A DNA stretch of 64,000 bases. Source: Holothuria scabra. Its lineage: Eukaryota; Echinodermata; Holothuroidea; Aspidochirotida; Holothuriidae. The position numbers were made by a program, and so were the translations under genes. Shown piece after piece: positions 12,720 to 25,246 of the stretch. Numbering within the stretch: position 1 is the first letter of the stretch; each line of letters begins with the position of its first letter. The stretch spans positions 20,539,318 to 20,603,317 of the forward strand of contig CM074188.1 in NCBI GenBank assembly GCA_037179385.1, written 5' to 3'. The notes below the pieces were generated by a model. That model worked only from the letters and a program-made list of their open reading frames with translations. It was not told the DNA's origin and made no database searches.

Positions 12720-13830
12720 ATCAGTGGCAGCCTTTAAACACCGTCATCATTATCCACGGTGCATCCAACCAGCTCACAACCGAATTTAAAATAAGGGTAT
12801 TTTTGGCGTCATTCAGAATTCGGAGTGTTTATTGCATTTTCATGAGAAGACAGGTCATCTGTTAAACGTGTATTTCCCAATACGAAAATCGTTAACATAG
12901 TTCAACGAATATATGGTATATACGCATAGCTGAATCAAAATTTATACGTTTGAAATAATTTTGAGAAGTATTAACCAGATTACACGTTACGTATTAAGTG
13001 GCACCAGGTGCTAATGCTTGTGTCCATATGAACGTTTTGATTTTAGACAATACTTTAAAACCAAACACCAAATGTTGAATCTTAATCTTGTGACCTACTT
13101 TTTTATCCCGTGTTTCAAGTGCCCCGGAGATGCTAATCCCCCTTTTCCATCCCCTCCAGAAAAGAAAAGAGAGAAAAAACTGATCCCCCGTAATTTTAAG
13201 TAGAGAGTTGGAACTGCCTGATTGTAAGTATACACCAGTAAATTGACTAACATCGCAATATCAATAAATGCTGTATTTACACAAAGCCATGGTTATTAAT
13301 TCAAGGGTACAGCCCGCACAAATCTTACGTTATTGAACAAGCAGTTACCGAGAGATGGCGTTCTTCAATATTTTTTAAAGTAAGGTACTTTTCATTCGTT
13401 CAGCTAAACATTAGAGAATTCTACTCTTGAACGGTGGACGTCTATGCTTTTCCCTGATTTCCTAATCCAGAAGTGCAGCAATGATGTTTGTATTTAATCC
13501 TAACATACTGAACATCCACCTCCACAAGATTGTAAAAACTTGATTTGCATGTTCACGTACAACGTGACTAAAATCGAATTCATTGTCTAATTTAATTACA
13601 ATCATGGTTCATGAAAATCAGTTCAGATTAAGTGAAGTTTCGCAAGGAAGTTAAGAAATGCAGGAATAGAATTAAACATTTTCTGACCGATCTATCAAAG
13701 TATTGATGTTTGGAACAAACAACTGTGACCAACCACGTTTACTATCAAACGAGTTTAGATTCAGTTCACTACACGCAGTTACCACAACTTCAAAAGACCC
13801 AGTTAGAGATGACAGTATGGCAAACTGGCC
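12720..13830. other. Unassigned spacer
   Basis: No gene or repeat copy is recognised. The open frame from 13710 runs into the MITE at 13831 and is not credible. Confidence 0.4.
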
Positions 13831-14115
13831 TTAAAGACCAAATTCCAATTTTCCCAACCTTCGTACTTAGGCCCCATCTACAAATATCTGAAATTCTTCC
13901 TAATCTAGACACAATCTCAGTCTATTGCTCCAGGGTGACTATAAAAGGGCAAAATGTGTATAATCAAAGCACTCTCGGGGCAATTCATGCTTTGTTACAT
14001 AGGCTTTGGCACTATGCATTGTTTGAATGAGTTGTCGATTAAAGAGCTGAGTTAACCGAGAACTTCCGTAAACCCCTGCAAAAATTGTCGTTGGGGTGAG
14101 AGTATTGGTCCTTAA
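13831..14115 (+). mobile_element. MITE family A, copy 1 (oldest)
   Basis: TTAA flanks both ends (13831-13834 and 14112-14115). Inside, the left end AAGACCAAATTCC and the inverted right end GGACCAATACTC are decayed forms of the terminal repeats seen intact at 19374 and 43237. Shared internal words are CAATCTCAGT(C/T)TATTG, GCATTGTTTGAAT and AAAGAGCTGAG. This is the most diverged of the three copies. It has no coding capacity. Confidence 0.75.
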
Positions 14116-14601
14116 AGCCATGATGTCGAGCAAAGTCAGTTTGGTGGTAAAACCAGGGAATTTAGTAACAACTCCCTGGTAAAACAGTGAAACACGCAAC
14201 TCGCCCAACTATGACTATGCTTTCACACAGCCCGAAAAGCAAAGCATAGTCAACAATAAAGCGAGTAAAACACCTATTTGAACATTTTGTCAAATGTGAC
14301 GCTCGCAGTGTGAAAACTATGAGCATTTGACAATATTTACAATGGGATATTTAATTTGCTTAAGTTTGCTCTGATTTGATTTTTCAGCTGTATACAAGAC
14401 TACACTAGACGAGTATTCGACCGGTGTTCGTAGCATTTCTTGGTTGAATTTGAATGTTACGATCCTTTCTCCATTGAAGAAGTACTTTCTGCACTGAAAC
14501 GACATTAGACTTCCCCCCAAATATCTCCCATCTTAGGAGACTTGGGGCAAGTCTAACACGTCATATGCCTAAGATTTATCTGTTGAAAGCAATCGATAGG
14601 A

Positions 14602-14966
14602 CAGTGGCGGGACCACTATGACAAACTTTGGTGGGATGAAATTAGGAACAAAGGAAAATATTTGGGGGTAAAATAATCATCGCGCATGGAGAAATCAAAC
14701 CGCAAGAGCGCGCCTCTACAGTGGTCTCCAGGGACCACGCCACCAGTGGGGTTCGAAGCGAGAAGACACAGAAATGTTTGAGTTTCAGTATATTTCAGAA
14801 ATTAAGTCTCAGAAGAGATGTGTTATGTCTTCTCTTTCTTGGGGTTATGACGCAACTCCCATCTGGTCTAACTTGTGGGTTAACCCTCAGAGACAAGGGT
14901 AAAATCTGAGGGGGCAAACTCCTCTTCTTTCCTCTTCTTGCCCCTTCTACCCGATCCCCGCCACTG
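14602..14966. mobile_element. CAGTGGCGGG-ended DNA element, about 365 bp
   Basis: The left end CAGTGGCGGG and right end CCCCGCCACTG form a 10-bp perfect terminal inverted repeat. No clean 8-bp target duplication is visible (GATAGGA versus ACCAATA). The 113-codon reverse frame at 14795-15136 overlaps the right half and extends past the end, so I treat it as chance. CAGTGGCG ends are typical of hAT-like elements, which is an inference here. Confidence 0.6.
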
Positions 14967-16620
14967 ACCAATACACACTCTACTTTCATTTTGGCAAAGG
15001 TAATCTCATTAGTGGCCGGAACACGTGGAAAAGAATAAGGACCAATACCTCCTTTTTTATACTTGGAAAAACATTTTAGGGGATACGATATATCTTTTTC
15101 ACAGAAGCCGTGAACAATATGGACGAATTGGTTCATTAATTATGCAGTTTTTCCTCTTTAACGTGCATGACGGGAAAAAAAATAATGCAAATTACCTGAG
15201 CGAAGAACATGTCACGAATGTGAACTCCTCCATGAGTGGGAAAACGTAACTTTGTTCCTTAGGGCATGAAATTTGATGACGTTGATTAATCCTTCTTAAC
15301 GAAATGAAAGTAACTCACGTTCTATTTCCTAGGACTCGTTAACATTGACGTATATGTTTGCTGGGGGATATTATTACGGTATCACGATCATCGTCACATA
15401 GTTTGTCTGATTTTGGGACATCACATATCTTGTCGATTTTGCCACATTCGTTCCTTTGAATAGAGCATTTAATCCCATTGACTTATTCGGAAACAACAGC
15501 TGAAATAAATAATTAATGACGTCACAACACACCTTGAAGAGAAAGTTGAACCCTTCATTTTAGTTAGAACCCTTCAAGTTTTCTATTTTAGTTTCGTAGA
15601 ATACGTTTCCCGCTCATTTTGTGAAAAGCGTAAAGCAGGTAAAAATAAAAAAAAACCTTTCAAAAGAGACACGGTTGCCATAGGAACATTGATTATCTGC
15701 CACATACTTTACGAAATGTTCTCCCCTGCGTTTTCCTTTGCTCTCCAAATTTCCTACCTTGTGAAAAAATGGTTGGAGCTATTGAATTAATGACAAATAG
15801 CCTACTAATTTTATTCAAAGCTTTTAATAGACTGGTCTCAGTATCATACCCCTTCGGTTTCAAAACAGTCAAAATTTTGTTTAATCTTTCAACTGGAAAA
15901 GTTCAGAGGGTGATCTCATCTGTCTTTCTACAGTTCAAAGAGCGCCCTGGATATATCCTACGTTTGCATCCTACTAGAGCATTTCCAAATTGTAATTTAT
16001 GTTTTGTAAACAAATGGCGTACCTATTCATTTTTTATCAAACTTCTTAATTGAAATCGTGAATAAAGATACAGTTCTAATCAAAACCAATAATTTACAGA
16101 GGGAATGTCTTAAACTGCTGTACTTACTATGGAGATGATTCCTTTCTTATAAGAAAATATGAAACGATAGGTAGTGGAAACCCACTTTTAAAGGGAAATA
16201 ATGCGTTTGTTTTACAAATAAAGTTCATCCTTTCAAAACAAATATTTATTGGTAAAGAGTAGTAAATAATTACAAATAAGGCAGTATGGTAGCCTTCTTT
16301 TCAAGAAATAAGTCTCCTTCAGATAGAAATTCAGTTGTTTGTTGCTCAAGAACAAATTGTTCACCCAAACTTTCAACATTTCAAAAAATGCAACTTCCAT
16401 AACTCTTCTTGTGCATAGTTCTTTGAGGAGACGAAGCTATTGTTGGGGTTTGTTGTTGGAACGAATATTTTGATAATGACTAGAGCTATCTACTTTAAAT
16501 GCTATTTTAGAGGATTTTAAACGCATACAAATATTTTTAGATGAAGAATTTCTCCTGAGTTGTCAAAAACTGCCTTTTGAATGTTACTGTTATATGGGGA
16601 GGCAGACCATGCAGCGAAGT
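14967..16620. other. Unassigned AT-rich region
   Basis: No repeat copy or convincing exon is seen. The 94-codon forward frame at 15769-16053 has no recognisable domain or splice support. Confidence 0.4.
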
Positions 16621-16624
16621 GTAT

Positions 16625-16905
16625 GCTCTAAAAACTTGAATTTGATCACACTTTGATGGGGTTAAAAAAGTGATTTCACTCCAAGAACAGTGAAATTCAT
16701 CCGGATACGGAGTGTAAATTCACCCTTTAACCAGTGCCTGCAGTGATCATTCCTTTCAAGGGTGACCCCTGCAGGCACTCTATCAAGAGTGAAACTTTGC
16801 TCTTTTAGAGTGAAACTCCGTTCTTTTGGATTGAAGTTTGTATAACATTCAGCCTTACAATGAGTGAAAGTTCACTCTTTTTTTCTTTTTGGAGTGATAA
16901 TACAG
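16625..16905. mobile_element. GTGAAA/TTTCAC-saturated element
   Basis: The stretch is dense in GAGTGAAA, CAGTGAAA and their complements (for example GTGATTTCACTCC, AGAGTGAAACTTTG, GAGTGAAAGTTCACTC). An internal GTGCCTGCAG...CTGCAGGCAC inverted pair lies around 16734-16778. GTATGCTCTAAAAACTTG just left of it resembles the CACTCTAAAAA ends of the related elements. The boundaries are uncertain. Confidence 0.45.
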
Positions 16906-17044
16906 TAGAAATGTAGCAGCGACGCAGTAGACTACACCATTAAATAAAAAACCCTTTTTTTCATTTTCATTTTGGTGAAACCAACCCTAACCAAACCAGT
17001 CCAAGTAATCGAATATAACATACCCATCGCTTCCATTGCTTGCC

Positions 17045-17262
17045 CCCATGGCTGCATAGCTAAGCAGTTGGAGCATCCGACTTGCACTCGGGAGAATTAT
17101 TGGAGTTTGACTCCTCGCCGAGTCACACCGTAGACTATGAAAATGGAAACCTCCACTATTGTGCTTGCTGCTTAGCATACAGAAACAAGCCAGTAGCTAC
17201 TGCTGCATGAAAAATGACGAATTGGTTAGAAACTTAGCCGTTATCTCGTTTAACCTACTAAC
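17045..17262 (+). mobile_element. tRNA-derived SINE, copy with head
   Basis: The head holds an A-box-like TAGCTAAGCAGTTGG (17057-17071) and a B-box-like GAGTTTGACTCC (17103-17114). Between them is an anticodon-arm-like TCCGA-CTTGCAC-TCGG. In tRNA numbering the loop would give anticodon TGC. The body follows with ACTATTGTGCTTGCTG, AACAAGCCAGTAG and TTAGAAACTTAGCCGTT, shared with the copies at 30.9 and 53.5 kb. The reverse 63-codon frame over it is a by-product. Confidence 0.8.
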
Positions 17263-17283
17263 TACATTGCTTGTCATCATTGC

Positions 17284-17345
17284 AGTGGCGGAGGTGCCGA
17301 ATGGTCAGGAGTGAGGTCGCCCCCTTTCCTGACGGACCAAAATCA
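17284..17345 (+). mobile_element. CAGTGGCGG-type element end
   Basis: CAGTGGCGGAGGTGCCGAAT opens a stretch with GTCGCCCCCTTTCC, matching the style of the ends at 14602 and 57452. The other end is not seen. Confidence 0.35.
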
Positions 17346-17910
17346 TCTTTCGGCGCCCTTTTTAGATTTTAAAATACTTTACTCTTGCTCCATTATCAAA
17401 ATAAAAAAAAAAAAAAAGACTTACTTTAATAGCTTTGTTTTAAGGCCCAGATAACAAAATGCTGAAACAGCCACCAGTAACTGTGCTATCTGCACTTGAT
17501 TCTGATGAAAAGGGTCTTCTGTAATAGATTTTTCCGAAACGTATCTTCATGCTTTATACGCATTAATGAATGTTGTCGCTGTGCTAAATTAATTGCTTCC
17601 CCATAAAACGTGATTAATAAACTTACAAAATTCACCGACCGACACTACATTCATATAGCCCTCTTGTTATCGGGGATAATAATAGCTTCCACAACATTTT
17701 TCAAAATCGTTTGAAGAGAACATTCAAGTTAGAATAAAAAAATGGTTATCATAGCTATTTCAGAGTGGTGAAATGATGTAAATTACGTTCATTAATGTTT
17801 CTTTGTGTACTTATCTTGATTTCCAAATGCCAAAAATGTACACCGAACGGTGATTTATTTCCATAACTTTTTCCCCCTATAAGATTGCTTGCTATTTAGC
17901 TCTAGCAGGT

Positions 17911-18169
17911 TTAACCCTTTACCGTTGTGCTCCAATCGGGGCATATTTGCGCGCCTCGGGAGTGGGCGGAAAAGCGGACGTAGCACGCCCCGCATCAGCT
18001 TCCGTAGGTTATTCACCCCGTGACCTTAAACCATTGTCCCTCTCGTTGTTGTGGCCGAATTTTTGGGTAGTTACTTGCAGTTTCGATCTCCGCGTGAAAC
18101 AGTAAAGATGGGTGACAGCCGCTCTCTCCGTATGGGTCCAAAAGGACCCAAACAACGGTAAAGGGTTAA
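17911..18169 (-). mobile_element. MITE family B, copy 1 (259 bp)
   Basis: TTAA flanks both sides, with CCCTTTACCGTTGT at the left and its inverse ACAACGGTAAAGGG at the right. The element is GC-richer than its surroundings and contains GGGTCCAAAAGGACCC, a 6-bp-stem hairpin. The copy at 48547-48805 is in the opposite orientation with identical length. TTAA target sites and CCC-starting ends are features of the piggyBac superfamily. No transposase is present. The 61-codon reverse frame is the same accidental frame as in the other copy. Confidence 0.85.
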
Positions 18170-18275
18170 TCTTTATCTTCACAAAGTAGCCCATTATTAC
18201 ATTAAAATCTTAAATAGAGACCTGACAAAAACAAAAAAATACAATGACGCCTTCATATTAGAATGTGGAAGAGAG

Positions 18276-18381
18276 CACTGTAAAAAATTTCTGTTCGTCA
18301 ACAGCACAATTTCTGTAAAATATTACAGATTTTGCCCGTAACCCATGTTGAACAGAAGAAAGTCTGTTGAAACGCACCTCG
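18276..18381 (+). mobile_element. CACTGT-ended element fragment with TCTGTT/AACAGA words
   Basis: The stretch starts CACTGTAAAAAATTTCTGTT, the inverse of the right end at 25603-25624. It contains ATTTCTGT, TTACAG, AACAGAAG and GTCTGTTG. The right boundary is not defined. Confidence 0.55.
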
Positions 18382-19373
18382 TGCAATGCTCGATCTTTTC
18401 ACTGGAAAAGTTCGCGGCAAAAACTGTTATGAAATGTGTATGTCGTACAAAGTAATAATTAAAAGTGGTAATTATTTATGATTTTCGACATAAGGACGTC
18501 ATTCTGTGGGATTTAAAGTGTAAGATTTTGATTCCAATATCCGAAAGTGTTCTTGCTCCCAGCATGCATGCAGTAAACCTCTAACGTTACTCCGCTTTCT
18601 CACTCACCGTGCATCCTACATCTATCATTTCGCTGCAATTGTAAAGGTACCGGAGTTTCGTTAGCATACATTGTGCTGCAGAACTTCATGGTAAGTCAAT
18701 TAAATGTATTAACTACGTATCCTTCAAACTAATTTACGTTTCAAAATGTTATTCCAAATGGAAAGTGTCGGCGGCCTACTGTAGATCCAGAGGCAATCCT
18801 AACGTTTTCTTGAAGTAAGAGCCTTACGTGTCTAACTTAGGCTATTTGTGTGCACTGCTCATAATTGGTAGAATCGCCTCGCAAAACGCAGGGTTGTTGC
18901 TCAAAACCTTTGCGTAAGCATCCAAGCTGTCGTACCTTGTCCATAGTTTTAACTATTTTTAAACATTAAACGAGATAAACATAACAAGTTTGTTAATTAT
19001 TTTTCTTATCGATTATTGCACATGAATGAAGAGGGGTAATTTTCATGATCATGCAATAGGGTTAAATGTACAGTAGCGTCATGAAAGTTTACGAATCTAA
19101 TTCACTGTTCAGTTATGTCATCGTGTTTTAAGCGGATTTTTGATTGGCTTAGAGCTGTCGTGTGCGGTCCATTAGACCAATGAGATGTAGCAAAAACTAA
19201 TCCGTGACTTTAGGCATATTTTTTTTTATTTGGTGCTGTTGCTCTTACAGATGGAGTGATTAAGAAACAATTAAGTAGGCCTATTTTGAGCTCTTAATTA
19301 ATTTGGTAATTTGTTTAGTTACTATAGGAATTTTAATGCGAAATTTGAGCATGAAGGTTGTGAATATATTCCC
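18382..19373. other. Spacer with one possible first-exon donor
   Basis: GCAGAACTTCATG|GTAAGTC (donor at 18690/18691) is a strong 5' splice site. CTGTTGCTCTTACAG|ATGGAG (acceptor at 19249-19250) is a strong 3' site. Together they could be a 5'UTR exon and intron of the candidate gene at 20239-24847, but no coding phase can be read through them. Confidence 0.25.
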
Positions 19374-19683
19374 TTAAAGGCCCAGTTCTCTCACCCCAAA
19401 CAGTATCAATTCTCCTAAACTTCTTCTTAAGTTAAGCCCCTCCCACCAAAATTGTCTGAAATTCATCCTCAGCCAGATACAATCTCAGTTTATTGGTTCA
19501 AGGTGAGTAGAAAAACTCAATTTATATAATTAAAACACTCTCAATACCGTTCATGCTGTGTAATATAAGCTTTGGTACTCTGCATTGTTTGAATTAACTG
19601 TCAATCAAAGAGCTGAGCCAGTTGAAAATTTTGGTACTCCCGTACCAAAATTGTAGTTTGGGGTGAGAGGTTTGGCCCTTTAA
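19374..19683 (+). mobile_element. MITE family A, copy 2 (310 bp)
   Basis: TTAA lies at 19374-19377 and 19680-19683. The left end AGGCCCAGTTCTCTCACCCC pairs with the inverted right end AGGGCCAAACCTCTCACCCC, a terminal inverted repeat of over 20 bp with few mismatches. The interior matches the 43237 copy almost throughout (ATACAATCTCAGTTTATTG, TAATATAAGCTTTGGTACTC). There is no ORF. TTAA targeting fits a piggyBac-like source, although the ends start AGG rather than CCC. Confidence 0.9.
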
Positions 19684-20238
19684 GAGTAAGGAAATCTAGG
19701 CTATTAAAAGCTTCGCTAGGCCTATATTGCAGTTCCCCATGACCACAGGCAGATGGGAGGGGGGTAGCAAAAGGGCACATGCTTGTGCCCCCTAATTCAG
19801 ATGAAAATGGTGGATTAGATTCACACCTGGCCTGGGGATACAGGCAAGTAAATTATTATCAATTCTCCTCCCTTCCGGACTACCTGTACACCTACTGCCT
19901 GTGTCAGTGGCTGAGCTAGGAGAGATCAAATGAAATTAGTTTGAGAATAAAGTTACAATATTCTACAGTAAGTAAGAGAGGTTAATGTAGAGTTCAGTAA
20001 ATAAGTTGACCAGTTGAAGGTTGGTTCGTGGTTTAAAGTCTTATGTGACACTAGATTTTTTTTTTTAACTTGTGACAACCAAGGAGGGTCTTCATCAGTT
20101 GCTGTTTTGCACTTAAGTCCATCTTTAAGTAAACCTTGGTGTTTGTTGTTTAGGGGAGGCCCGGGAATGTTTTTCAAATTGTTAAGAAATTTTGGAAAGA
20201 TTTAAATACGTTATTAAAATCAATTATTTATATCACAG

Positions 20239-23200
20239 GTTGCTTTAATGTCTTACTTGACCACAGCCTGTCATGGAAGTTACAAAAGAACAAAACAAAA
20301 AATTGGAATTGGGACAGAAAACTAAGGAAAGTTGTTTCTGCATCTGAAACAAAGGTATCGTATGTTCCTAAGTTTATTAATACCCTCTCGAATTTATGTA
20401 TTGTTTTTAGAATTTAGTGTTTTTATTGGTGCAGTTTTGCAACAACAGAGGGGTTGCTTGATTGAAATAAATGAAAATGGAGGAAAAACTTAACTGAGAC
20501 CTATAGATATACTTAACCTAATCCTGACTGATTCTTTTCAGCAAAACGTGGTTGTGCAAAATTGGATTACTAATTCATACAGTTAATTAGGGCTTGTTCA
20601 AACTTTCAGTCACCACAAAACCATACTACCAAAATAAATGTAGTCTGGCTCAGACACATGCAAGCACTAGTAATTAAGAGGAGTACGAAATAATTTCTTT
20701 GAAAGCTTGGGATTTAAATTTATTGGATGTAAGCTTTGAAAATAATGTGTGAAGATGAAAAACAAATTGGATTTGGGAAAATGTTTTCTGATATATTAAT
20801 TCAACATAGTTTAATCAATTCACTCAAAATTTGAAATTTTAGCAATAGAAAAATATGAACAGGTTTTTTCACCTTGAGGAAAATTATTCCAGACTGCAAG
20901 TTTAACAGAATTACAGAAGCAGGGATTCTACACAAAGCAAAAGAGGGGGGGGGGATTTATTTTTGCTAAATCCCAGTTTGAAATTGATGATGTCATAGGC
21001 TTAATTTACCAGTGAGTTCAGGGGGACAAAAACTTGGTTCCAGGCCCCTGTTAGGTGTAATTTGAAGGGTTTATAAGGCAATTTATATGTTCAACTTCAA
21101 GCATTGCTGCAAAAGTACCCTTCTTCAATTAGAAACCAACATATTGACAATTTTTTATTTCTATGGAAACAAAAGGGGGATACTCACCTTCTGAAAGGGG
21201 GAGGACAAGAACAAACCCCTTATCCCTCTCTGGCGTAAACACTAAGTTACACAATTGGCATGTGGTGTGGTCTTTTTAAATGTTTAATGTTTTTAATGAT
21301 ATTCAACCAATTCATAGGGCAAGATGGAATACCTTATCTGTGATCCAGTTCATACTTTCATTTTAAGAGTTATTCACCAAATACTTATTATAATGTTCCT
21401 TTTTCTTTTTTTTTAAGTCAGCAGAACACTTGGCCTGTATAGAGGGGTCATTACATTTAGAAGATGGCACTGTGTCAGAGGAATTTCTCATCTTTTGGAA
21501 ACTGAATATATTGCAGTAGTACCCTGATGATAATGGGAAGTTTCAAGACACAAATGCCAAGAACAAGAGTAGGTTAGTGCAATTGAAAACATGAAAAACC
21601 CTTACAACAGGATGTTTTGTTTCATACTTTTCATTCAACCCTTCGTCATTCTGGTACTTGTACATCTTTTGAAGTGATATTCTTTGTTACAGGTTTCAGA
21701 TTTAGGTTTGGATCATCTGCAATAAGGTGCATTTTTGTGATTGGGAAAAAGATAACACTCATGCGGATTGCTATTTTTTCTGAAATCTTGAACAAAATAT
21801 AATTTTCTGCAGAGCCAAGTGAATTGATGTCGTGACTGTGTACATTTTCAAGCAAAGCAAATAACAGGGTTGTATAAATGATGAAATTGATCAAATTTAA
21901 TGGAAGCAGACAGAGGATATATCCCATTAGGAAGTTATACTTTTCGAAAAATTGTGAAGTATATTTATAAAAAGATCTCCCTTTGAACTAAGTTGAGGTC
22001 TAAGGTAACGATACAGGTTAAACTGGAAGTTTTTGCTAGGAACACTTGAATCTCATACTGCATTTGTTGGTGTTCATACAGGACAGGAAGAGCTGCTTCC
22101 TCCTGTATATGCTTTATTTCGAGTTATCAGAATGAGACGTTGAAACTATGAGAAGTTTTTTTTTTTTTTTCACACATGTAGAGTGACAAAACATTCAAAC
22201 CATAGACAGCATCCCATCCGAAAGGAATTGTACATTTAGTCCTGGAATTTCATCAATAATGAAGTAGCTCAATCCTTAATGTATACTATGGGATACTATG
22301 TGTCAACAGTGGTATGAGTAGTAAAATCTAAATCAGCAGCAAAACAACGGCATTGCTAGATGGCATGAATTTTCAAAGAGAAGTTGTAAACGAGGTAAAC
22401 ACTGGTCGTTATCACAGCCATCTGTGGAGCTTCTAGGAGTTTAAACAGCAGTTCACTACTTTGAAACTCATTTAGTAGTATATTATGAATTAATACAATT
22501 TTTTTCTTTTAACATGCATTAATGAATTTGTGTGTAATTCTTTTCCAGAAGGCATGCGAGTTCAACAAGCTGTTTTTGAAGAATGTGGAATACTTGTGCC
22601 TTATTTACTAAGGTAAAAAAGTAAAAGTTTTGTGAAAAAAATGAGTGATACATTGTATTTATTGTCATTGACTTAACACTCACCCACTAACACTGCAAGC
22701 TAAACACCCTTAAAACACTTGGGATAAATTTAACCAGGAGCAGTTCTTTATTTACTCCAACACAATCGGGGTTTAGTTTCTTAGTTAAACAAACTCAAAT
22801 CCCAGTAACTTAAACCATAATTTGTGTAAGTTTTACCAGGATTTGCATTAAGATTTAACCATGATTATGTTGAGTAATTCATGATTAAGTTTAACCCCAG
22901 TGTTTTAAGAGTGTTATATAGCTTATGATAAGTTATACATGTGAAATATTCATGGCAGTCTTCTTTCCTTTTAGTTTAGAGGCTAGACTGAAACTTGATT
23001 ATGCTTCACCTTGTTCAAAGGATTACATGCTAAAACATTTTTGTCTTCTTATAGCACTATTCATCAGAACTTTCTTAGACCATGGAGATATTATATAATA
23101 GCTCCGTGATCAGACATAGATTGAGACATTCAAGTTTGAGTCTACTGATTTTAAGTGTGGATAGTCTCAATCCATAGTGGGAGAAAAAACTTATTCAGTT

Positions 23201-24847
23201 GTGTATAACGTTTCCAACATGTTTGAGAAGTGTGTCATTATCACTGTGGCTATGGGGAGGGAGTGGTTTAGCTGCCCTTCTTCCACACAAAATGTTTTAT
23301 AAACCACTCGTGTAAAAGAAGGCTATTTTCTGATCATATTCCACATGGCTGGTCATAATTTTATCCCTGCATCATGACTGTTGTGGTACCTCCCTGTGGG
23401 TTTTGGCAACTCTTTTTAATCTCTTGAATGTTTGTGGGGATTAATCACATCAAAACATTAAGTAGTTTTCATGTGAAGGTGTACATTTGTTGGGGCATGC
23501 AATGATCTGTTTAAGTTCAAACTTGTTAGATGCAACTCATATCATTACAGAACGTGAAGAAGTTACAATTGCCTTGTTTCCAGAATTTTGGCAGTCTTCT
23601 TCTTGTTACGTAGGATCACATGCAAAATTACACTTTTTCTTTTGTTTTGTTTTCAACAGGTTATTTGCTAACAATAGAGGGACACAAACAGTGAAAGAAA
23701 GTGTCAGTCTGGAGGAATCGAAAAACTGGGACATTGAATGGGGTCTTTGAACTGTGAAATTTGGAATCTCAAAGCTTTACATTTTACCAGTAGCTAAAGA
23801 GTATTTCTGTGAAAATTCTTTTCACGTGATTATGTTTTATTACGTTTAAATTTACCATGTCAAGGTATTGTATATGATGGTCTGGAAACTGTACATTCTC
23901 CTTTATCCACAGTGATGGTTGGACTGATAATTCCAATACGTGTTTTTGATCTATTTTCAAATCATCTTTAAGTCTGTGATTTTGGAAATACACTGTATTG
24001 CTGCTTTACTTTTCAGTCTTTATAATGATCTTATAACAATGACAGATAACAGTAGCCAAATGTTAATTATGATATTTTATTAGTATTTCATTTGATTATA
24101 GGTTATGAAAGGCCCTGAAGGTTTACATCTTATCATGTTTTGAATAATCACAAACTTTTAGTGTGCTGGATCGATGTGTTGCGCCAAAACCTCATTAGGC
24201 CTGTTCCATGAGAAGTTACCCTAGGCATTGTCTTAAGAGATGTGATTTTAGCAAACTTGTCTATTATGTCGTTCCAAACTCAGTAACCGAGCAAGCTCTG
24301 TGAAAATGGCTGGCCAGGAACTTTGGCTAAATTGTGCCCATTAACTTCCCGCAACATGTAAGCAAAGGATAAACTAGACTTCAGAATGATCTTCAGTATC
24401 TCTGAGGTCATGTGATGTTATTTTCCACTTATGTCACAGTTAAGAGGTAGTAACGGCAAACATTACATCTGGTGAAGCGGGTAAGCTACTAACGTTATTA
24501 TAATGAATTGCTACAGAACATTGATCTGTGCGAATAACATTTCGTTTTGAAAATTGAGTCAAATTTCATTTTAATGTGCTAACCTGTATTCGTCTGTGAA
24601 TTGTTTACTACTTAGCATTTCTTTCTTTAGTAAGTTCACTAGAAATTAGAACCTTAGTTGTCTCTCCTATAGTCCTTAGTTTTGTCCACATGATTGATGT
24701 GATTTTGAAAGTTATGCATGGTATCAAATCATCTACTATGCACTTTTGAAAATTTTCATTTCATTTGCAGGAATCATAAAGGAAAAGTAATGTCAATTAT
24801 TTGCTTTTCCAGTAATAAATCGTGTTGTTGTAAGGATTCCAAATAAA
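20239..24847 (+). other. Candidate spliced gene or pseudogene of unknown family
   Basis: Four exon-like pieces line up. B: 20239-20354, after ATATCACAG and ending AAAG|GTATCG. A: 21418-21568, after a T-rich tract and ending AAGA|GTAGGT. C: 22549-22612, after TTCTTTTCCAG and ending CTAAG|GTAAAA. D: 23660-23750, after GTTTTGTTTTCAACAG and ending in TGA. One frame runs B to A to C to D with matching phases at all three junctions. The joins A to C to D would end with an acidic tail rich in E, S and V, closing in WGL. AATAAA words follow at 24814 and 24842. Against a functional gene, piece A has an in-frame TAG at 21517-21519, and B would need an upstream exon. No family is recognised. It could be a pseudogene, a non-coding transcript or chance. 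Confidence 0.22.
22704..22914. mobile_element. Element with ACAC(C/T)CTTAAAACACT ends
   Basis: The left end ACACCCTTAAAACACTTGGG and the inverted right end ACACTCTTAAAACACTGGGG agree at 17 of 20 positions. The interior repeats TTAACCAGG-, TTTACCAGG- and TTTAACC-like words. It is about 211 bp with no coding capacity, and is related in design to the 6251-6562 element. It lies inside an intron of the candidate gene. Confidence 0.75.
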
Positions 24848-25246
24848 AGACTTTTGTGTGTTTTGTTCTCGTTTAATGGAATTTTATTCATTATATGTAA
24901 CTTTCCTACAGCTACCCGTATATTAACTTGACTCATGGGCAGAATTATCTCGGTTTGTTGCAATATGCCTTTTATAAGATGCAAAAACACTACAGCAACA
25001 TGTGCAAATAGCCTCTCTTATCCATATCACCAGCCAGAAAAGATTCATAGGACAGTAATTAATATATTCGGAGGAATGTTTCAGCTTGATAACCTAGTCG
25101 GTTCTGTAGTACAACTGCAGTGAAACGCAGTAGCTGTTGTAGTTGCGCAGAAAAGGCAGATTAGGAAGAGACTTCGATGAGTTTTTCACAGCAGATGGCC
25201 AGAAGTTGCAGTGGTTTGACCTTAAAAAGAAAATCTGTTTGACTGC

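Noticed and set aside
14795..15136. 113-codon reverse frame
   Set aside because: It crosses the right end of the CAGTGGCGG element at 14966, so it cannot be one evolved gene.
17057..17114. Possible functional tRNA gene
   Set aside because: Boxes are present, but the acceptor and T arms do not pair well and the tail matches other SINE copies. It is a SINE head, not a tRNA.
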